Source: Gemmatimonadota bacterium (GTDB lineage: Bacteria; Gemmatimonadota; Gemmatimonadetes; Longimicrobiales; Gaopeijiaceae). Taken from it: DNA of 34,849 bases. The stretch lies in assembly GCA_007126575.1 (NCBI GenBank), contig SLBA01000083.1, positions 1-34,849 on the forward strand, read 5' to 3'. A program made the translations under genes and the position numbers. The number at the start of each line of letters is the position of its first letter. Position 1 is the stretch's first letter. This document shows, piece by piece, positions 30,274 through 34,849 of the stretch. The notes below the pieces were generated by a model. It was not told the DNA's origin and made no database searches. It worked only from the letters and a program-made list of their open reading frames with translations.

Positions 30274-32026
30274 GGATCCCGGGGCCCCCCGGGTAGCGGA
30301 GATCTCCGAGCCGGAGTCCCCTCCGGCCGGGCGTTCCGGCCGCGGAGCCGCCGTCGTCTCGCTGGGGATCCTCCTCAGTCGACTCAGCGGGCTCGCCCGC
30401 GAGCGGGCGATCGCGTACTTCTTCGGTGCCACCCCCGTGGCCGACGCGTGGAAGGCCGCGCTTCGCATGCCCAACGTGCTCCAGAACCTTCTGGGCGAGG
30501 GGACGCTCTCGGCGTCGTTCATCCCGATCTACGCCGCGATGGAAGAGGACGAGCGGCACGAGGCGTCGCGCGCCTTCGCGGGAGCCATCTTCGGACTTCT
30601 CTTCGTGGTAGCGGGGCTCCTGGCGCTGATCGGGATCGCCCTCGCGCCGATCCTCGTGGCAATCTTCTTCGGGGGATTCGACCCCACGGTGCAGGAGCTC
30701 ACCGTGGCTCTCGTCCGGATCCTCTTCCCGATGACCGCGGTGCTCGTGCTGTCGGCGTGGTGCCTGGGGATCCTGAACTCCCATCGACACTTCCTCCTCT
30801 CCTATTCGGCACCGGTCGTGTGGAACCTCGCGATGCTGGCGGCCCTGGGGTTCGGAGCGTGGAGCCTGGGGCCCGAGGCCGGGTGGACGCTGGAGCAGGC
30901 GGGAGAGGAGCTGGTCCGGATCCTGGCATGGGGCGCCCTGGTCGGAGGGGGGCTGCAGTTCCTCGTCCAGCTTCCGACGGCCCTTCGCCTCCTTGGGGGC
31001 TTTCGCCCCCGCATCTCGCTGGCGGTGGAGGGGGTGCGCCGGGCGATCTCGAACTTCGTCCCGGTCGTCATGGCGCGGGGGGCCGTGAACCTCGGGGGAT
31101 GGCTGGACTACGCCCTGGCCTCGTACCTGGCGGCGGGGGCCGTCGCCTCGCTCTCCTACGCCCAGACCCTGTACATCCTCCCGATCTCGCTGTTCGGAAT
31201 GGCCATCGCGGCCTCGGAGCTCCCGGAACTTTCGCGAGCCCGGGCCGCGGGTGCGTCCGAGGCGGCGGGTTCGGTGGAACGCGCGGATCCGGGTGAGCCC
31301 GGGGCGGCGGCCGGTCGAGGCGACGGGGTGCGCGAGCGCATCCCCGCGGCCACCCGCGAGGCGCTCGCGCGCCAGGTCCAGGTGGGAATCCACCGGGTCA
31401 CCTTCTTCCTGGTGCCGGCGGTCCTGGGCTACATCGCCCTGGGGGACGTGGTCGTGGCCGGGCTGTACCAGACCGGGGCCTTCGGGCAGGCCGAGGTGCT
31501 GGTGGCGTGGGCCGCGCTCGGTGCCTACGCGCTGGGGATGGGGGCGTCGGCCGTCTCGCGACTCCTCTCCTCCTCCTTTTACGCCCTCGAAGACACGAAA
31601 ACCCCGGCGAGAGCGGCCTGGATCCGGGTGACCCTCGCCCTGGCGGTCGGCGCGCTCCTCATGTTTCCCTTCGACCGGATCCCGGCCGGCGACGGTCTGC
31701 GGCTGGGGGCGATGGGTCTCGCCCTGGGCTCCGCACTCGCCTCGTGGGTGGAGCTCGGGATTCTGCGACGGGCGCTGACGCGCCGGATCGGCCCGCACGG
31801 GATGGCTCCCGGCACCCTGGGCCGCCTCCTGATCGCGGGTGGGTTCGGGGTCGGGGCGGGGTGGGCAGCGCTCCTCCTGGTGCCGGCCCTGCCTGCGGCC
31901 ATGGCCCATCCGGTCCTGACCGCCCTGATCGTCCTTCCCGCGCTCGGCCTGACCTACTTCGGGGCCGCCCTCCTGCTCGGGGTCGGGGAACCGCTTCGGG
32001 CCCTCGCGGGTCGCAGTGGGAAATGA
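30257..32026 (+). CDS. murJ: Lipid II flippase MurJ
   Basis: Flips lipid II across the inner membrane for peptidoglycan assembly. The product (589 residues from GTG 30257) is an MOP-superfamily protein with about 14 helices. It has the family segments LLSRLSGLARERAIAYFFGA near the first helix, MPNVLQNLLGEGTLSASFIP, LNSHRHFLLSYSAPVVWN, and SRLLSSSFYALEDTKTP in the second half. A Gly/Ala/Glu-rich insert of ~30 residues follows ELPELSRARAAGASEA in a cytoplasmic loop and makes it longer than the usual ~520. An in-frame GTG at 30209 is an alternative start but overlaps the upstream gene by 65 nt. Neither has a good Shine-Dalgarno. It is coupled to uvrC by ATGA. Confidence 0.92.
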   Translation: MTRASEDPGAPRVAEISEPESPPAGRSGRGAAVVSLGILLSRLSGLARERAIAYFFGATPVADAWKAALRMPNVLQNLLGEGTLSASFIPIYAAMEEDERHEASRAFAGAIFGLLFVVAGLLALIGIALAPILVAIFFGGFDPTVQELTVALVRILFPMTAVLVLSAWCLGILNSHRHFLLSYSAPVVWNLAMLAALGFGAWSLGPEAGWTLEQAGEELVRILAWGALVGGGLQFLVQLPTALRLLGGFRPRISLAVEGVRRAISNFVPVVMARGAVNLGGWLDYALASYLAAGAVASLSYAQTLYILPISLFGMAIAASELPELSRARAAGASEAAGSVERADPGEPGAAAGRGDGVRERIPAATREALARQVQVGIHRVTFFLVPAVLGYIALGDVVVAGLYQTGAFGQAEVLVAWAALGAYALGMGASAVSRLLSSSFYALEDTKTPARAAWIRVTLALAVGALLMFPFDRIPAGDGLRLGAMGLALGSALASWVELGILRRALTRRIGPHGMAPGTLGRLLIAGGFGVGAGWAALLLVPALPAAMAHPVLTALIVLPALGLTYFGAALLLGVGEPLRALAGRSGK

Positions 32027-33882
32027 TCGATACCCAGCGACTGAACGCCCTCCCCACCGCCCCCGGAGTCTATCTCTTCCGAGATGAAGAGGGCGAGATC
32101 CTCTACATCGGGAAGGCGAAGTCCCTTCGAACCCGGGTGCGCAGCTACTTTCGCCGGGACGCGGGGCAGGGGATCCGCGTGCGGGAGCTGGCGCGCCGGG
32201 CGGACGAGGTCGAGACGATCGTGGTCGGCTCCGAGGCCGAGGCCCTTCTGCTCGAATCGAATCTGATCAAGGAGCACCAGCCCCGCTTCAACATCCGGCT
32301 GCGCGACGACAAGCGGTATCCATACATCAAGGTGACCGTGCAGGAGCCCTTCCCGCGCGTCTTCGTGACCCGTCGGCTGCGCGACGATGGCGCGCGCTAT
32401 TTCGGGCCCTTCACCAACGTGGGGCCGATGCGTCAGGCGCTGGAGGTGGTGAAACGCCTCTACACGGTGCGGTCGTGCCGGTACGACCTCCCCGGGGAAT
32501 CTCCACCGAGACCCTGCCTCGACTACCACATCGGGCGGTGTCTGGCTCCCTGCGTGGGGCTGCAGAGCGAGGCCGAGTACCGCGCGATGATCGGCGAGAT
32601 CCTGCGGGTGCTCGAGGGGGACACGTCGGGCCTTCGGGACGAGGTCGAGGAGCGCATGGCCGAGGCGGCCGGTGCCATGCGCTACGAGGAGGCCGCGCGG
32701 CACCGGGACGTGCTCGAGGGACTCGCCGTGATCGCGCGGGAGCAGAGGGTCGAGCGAGTCGAGGGGGGCGACCAGGACATCCTGGGGATCGCCCGGGACG
32801 GCCCGCACGGAGCCGGCGTCGTCCTCCGGGTCCGGAAGGGCACCCTGCTGGGGCGCGAGACCCATCGGTTCAGCGGGATCGACGAGGAGTCGGACGCCGA
32901 ACTGCTGGGCACCTTCGCCAGCCAGTACTACCTGGGGAGGGGGGAAGCGGGCATCCGTGAGCTTCCCCGCGAGATCCTCCTGCCCCTCGAGGTTCCCGAC
33001 GGTCCGGTGCTTGAGGAGGTCCTCTCCGAGTCCGCCGGCCGTCGGGTCCACCTGCGGACCCCCGCCCGGGGCGAGAAGCGACGCCTGGTTGAGCTGGCCT
33101 CGACGAACGCCCGACACCTGGTCGAGGACCGGGTCACGACGCTCGAGGGGTCGATCGACCGGGCCGAGTCGGTCCTCTACGATCTGCAGGACCGGCTGGG
33201 GCTCAAGGTCGTGCCCCGCTTCATGGTCTGCTTCGACATCTCCCACACGCAGGGGACCGAGGTGGTGGCGTCGGCGGTGGCCTTCGAGAACGGGGAGCCC
33301 CGGAAAGCCCTCTACCGGCACATGAAGATCCGGGGGGAGTGGGGAAACGACGACTATCGCTCCATGGCCGAGGCGGTCGAGCGGTATCTGAAGCGACGGC
33401 TGCACGAGGGGGAGCCCCTTCCCGAACTGGTCCTGATCGATGGGGGTCGGGGCCAGCTGTCGGCGGTCCTGCCGATCCGGGAGCGGCTCGGGGTCGAGGA
33501 GGTGGCGATGGCGGCGCTGGCGAAGCGCGACGAGGAGGTCTTCCTGCCCGGTCGACCCGACCCGATCCGGATCCCGCGGAGGGACCCCGCGCTGCGCCTC
33601 CTTCAGCGGATGCGCAACGAGGCGCACCGGTTCGCGGTGAGCTACAACCGCAACCTCCGGGGGAAGCGGACGATCCGAAGCCGGCTGGGGGAGATCCCGG
33701 GGATCGGACCGAGTCGGCAGCAGGCACTCCTCACCCGATTCGGGTCGGTTCGGGGGATCGTCGAGGCGGGAGTCGAGGAGGTGGAGCGGGTGCCCGGCTT
33801 CTCCGGGGTACTGGCACGCCGTGTTTGTGAGTACCTTGCCGAGGAGACCACGAAATCCCCTCAGTCCGAGTCCACGGAATGA
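32023..33882 (+). CDS. uvrC: UvrABC excinuclease subunit C
   Basis: Makes both incisions in nucleotide excision repair. The 619-residue product has an N-terminal GIY-YIG nuclease (PGVYLF at 14-19, ILYIGKAKSLRTRVRSYF at 26-43). A Cys-bearing segment (PCLDYHIGRCLAPCVGL) and a UVR motif around residues 205-235 that docks UvrB follow. The RNase H-like nuclease (FDISHTQGTEVVASAVAFEN and LVLIDGGRGQLSAV) and C-terminal helix-hairpin-helix repeats (IPGIGPSRQQALL) complete the protein. Length matches E. coli UvrC (610). ATG 32023 overlaps the murJ stop, and the uvrC stop overlaps gltX, both as ATGA. Confidence 0.95.
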   Translation: MIDTQRLNALPTAPGVYLFRDEEGEILYIGKAKSLRTRVRSYFRRDAGQGIRVRELARRADEVETIVVGSEAEALLLESNLIKEHQPRFNIRLRDDKRYPYIKVTVQEPFPRVFVTRRLRDDGARYFGPFTNVGPMRQALEVVKRLYTVRSCRYDLPGESPPRPCLDYHIGRCLAPCVGLQSEAEYRAMIGEILRVLEGDTSGLRDEVEERMAEAAGAMRYEEAARHRDVLEGLAVIAREQRVERVEGGDQDILGIARDGPHGAGVVLRVRKGTLLGRETHRFSGIDEESDAELLGTFASQYYLGRGEAGIRELPREILLPLEVPDGPVLEEVLSESAGRRVHLRTPARGEKRRLVELASTNARHLVEDRVTTLEGSIDRAESVLYDLQDRLGLKVVPRFMVCFDISHTQGTEVVASAVAFENGEPRKALYRHMKIRGEWGNDDYRSMAEAVERYLKRRLHEGEPLPELVLIDGGRGQLSAVLPIRERLGVEEVAMAALAKRDEEVFLPGRPDPIRIPRRDPALRLLQRMRNEAHRFAVSYNRNLRGKRTIRSRLGEIPGIGPSRQQALLTRFGSVRGIVEAGVEEVERVPGFSGVLARRVCEYLAEETTKSPQSESTE

Positions 33883-34849
33883 CCCGAGTCCGCACCCGCT
33901 TCGCTCCGAGTCCCACAGGCCGCCTTCACCTGGGCAACCTGCGCATCGCCGTCTTCAACCAGCTCTTCGCCCGACACCATGGGGGCGACTTCGTGGTCCG
34001 GGTCGAGGATACCGATGCGGGGCGCACGCAGGAGGGGTCGCTCGAGGCTATTCTCGATGATCTGCGCTGGGCGGGACTGGAATGGGACGAGGGCCCGGAG
34101 CGACCGGGCGCCTTCGCCCCGTATTTCCAGAGTGAGCGGGAGCCGTTGCACCGTGCGGCGGCCGAGCGCTTGTACGCCGCCGGGCATGCCTATCTCTGCT
34201 TCTGTGACGAGGCATCGATCGAGCGAGCTCGTGCGGATCCCGAGGTGGTGGGTCCCGGATGTCCCGGGGGGTGCCGGGAGCTTCCCGGCCAGGTGGCGGC
34301 CCAGCGCCGGGACGCGGGGGAGTCGCCCACACTGCGCTTCGCCGTCCCCGACGACACGATCACGATCGAGGACCGGGTCCGGGGCGAGGTCACCTTTCAC
34401 GGGCGCGATGTGAGTGACTTCGTGGTGCTCCGAGCCGATGGCCGGCCCACGTACAACCTGGCCGTCGTGGTCGATGACATCGCCATGGAGATCTCGCATG
34501 TGATCCGCGGGGCGGGGCACCTCTCGAACACCCCCAAGCAGCACCTCCTCTTCCTGGCTCTGGACGCCCAGCCGCCGGTGTTCGCCCACCTGCCGACCGT
34601 GCTCGGAGAAGACCGCAGGAAGCTGTCGAAGCGCGAGGGTTCGGCGGCGCTGACCGAACTGAGGGAGCGGGGGTTTCACCCCGATGGGGTCGTCAATTAC
34701 GTGTCGCTCCTGGGATGGTCGCCCGGCGACGATCGCGAGATCCTCACCCGCGACGAATTGATCGGTGCGATGACCCTGGACCGAGTGGGGGCGTCGGACA
34801 CGGTCTTCGATCCGGAAAAGCTCCTCTGGTGCTCCGAGCAGCACATCGC
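33879..34849 (+). CDS. gltX: Glutamyl-tRNA synthetase (5' part, cut by window end)
   Basis: Charges tRNA with glutamate. The first 323 codons are present and the frame is open at the right edge. Class I signature residues appear as SPTGRLHLGN at 11-20 (HLGN in place of HIGH) and KLSKR near residue 247. A Cys cluster (CFC ... GCPGGC) around residues 106-130 resembles the zinc-binding insert of some enzymes. GVVNYVSLLGWSP after KLSKR shows a full synthetase rather than the truncated GluQRS. The C-terminal anticodon-binding domain is outside the window, so discrimination between tRNA-Glu and tRNA-Gln cannot be judged. Confidence 0.92.
   Translation, partial: MTRVRTRFAPSPTGRLHLGNLRIAVFNQLFARHHGGDFVVRVEDTDAGRTQEGSLEAILDDLRWAGLEWDEGPERPGAFAPYFQSEREPLHRAAAERLYAAGHAYLCFCDEASIERARADPEVVGPGCPGGCRELPGQVAAQRRDAGESPTLRFAVPDDTITIEDRVRGEVTFHGRDVSDFVVLRADGRPTYNLAVVVDDIAMEISHVIRGAGHLSNTPKQHLLFLALDAQPPVFAHLPTVLGEDRRKLSKREGSAALTELRERGFHPDGVVNYVSLLGWSPGDDREILTRDELIGAMTLDRVGASDTVFDPEKLLWCSEQHI

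Overview
The window reads as a contiguous piece of a high-GC, Gram-negative bacterial chromosome. Every convincing gene is on the + strand, and most of the sequence is coding. It combines a lipid A pathway and BamA/Skp/Lol envelope genes with features commoner in Firmicutes: McsA-McsB-ClpC protein arginine phosphorylation and the bacillithiol enzyme BshC. It also has a fused LpxC-FabZ and a PorV/PorQ-family outer-membrane protein. That mixture fits Gemmatimonadota best. This is inferred from gene content; no 16S sequence is present, and a Chlorobi/Bacteroidota-like or Acidobacteria-like relative cannot be excluded.

Layout. (1) 1-114: the 3' end of a 5S rRNA and a strong intrinsic terminator close an rRNA operon. 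(2) 186-5256: era, a PorV/PorQ-like protein, a DUF5683-like envelope protein and RNase R, tightly packed. (3) 5402-7230: a GGDEF-like protein with a GGDDF motif, overlapping a zinc-ribbon/acidic protein of unknown role. (4) 7440-12114: prfB with its programmed +1 frameshift, lysS, and a LolC/E-type permease with its LolD ATPase. (5) 12156-16362: mcsA-mcsB-clpC without ctsR. (6) 16458-20683: bamA, skp/ompH, lpxD. (7) 20834-28200: lpxC-fabZ, lpxA, a GnnA-like oxidoreductase, a possible 44-residue membrane peptide, lpxB, a DUF374 acyltransferase, lpxK, rlmH and a methyltransferase, mostly joined by 1-4 nt start/stop overlaps. (8) 28211-34849: bshC, a small membrane/coiled-coil protein, murJ, uvrC and the first part of gltX, which runs off the right edge.

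Function. Blocks 6 and 7 build the outer membrane: BamA and Skp handle outer-membrane proteins, the Lpx enzymes make lipid A, and the Lol transporter of block 4 sorts lipoproteins. The other genes serve translation (era, prfB, lysS, rlmH, gltX), RNA decay (rnr), protein quality control (mcsAB-clpC), thiol chemistry (bshC), peptidoglycan precursor export (murJ) and DNA repair (uvrC). Most genes start on ATGA, GTGA or TTGA overlaps, so translational coupling is probably general. A few -10 elements of the form TANNNT can be read, two of them 6-7 nt before an ATG as in leaderless transcripts.

Most of the window is conserved housekeeping, and I did not find a defence system, mobile element, CRISPR array or other clearly new multi-gene system. 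The best leads are the GnnA-like gene inside the lipid A operon, the terminator in the prfB leader, the leaderless-type promoters, and the GGDDF/zinc-ribbon pair.
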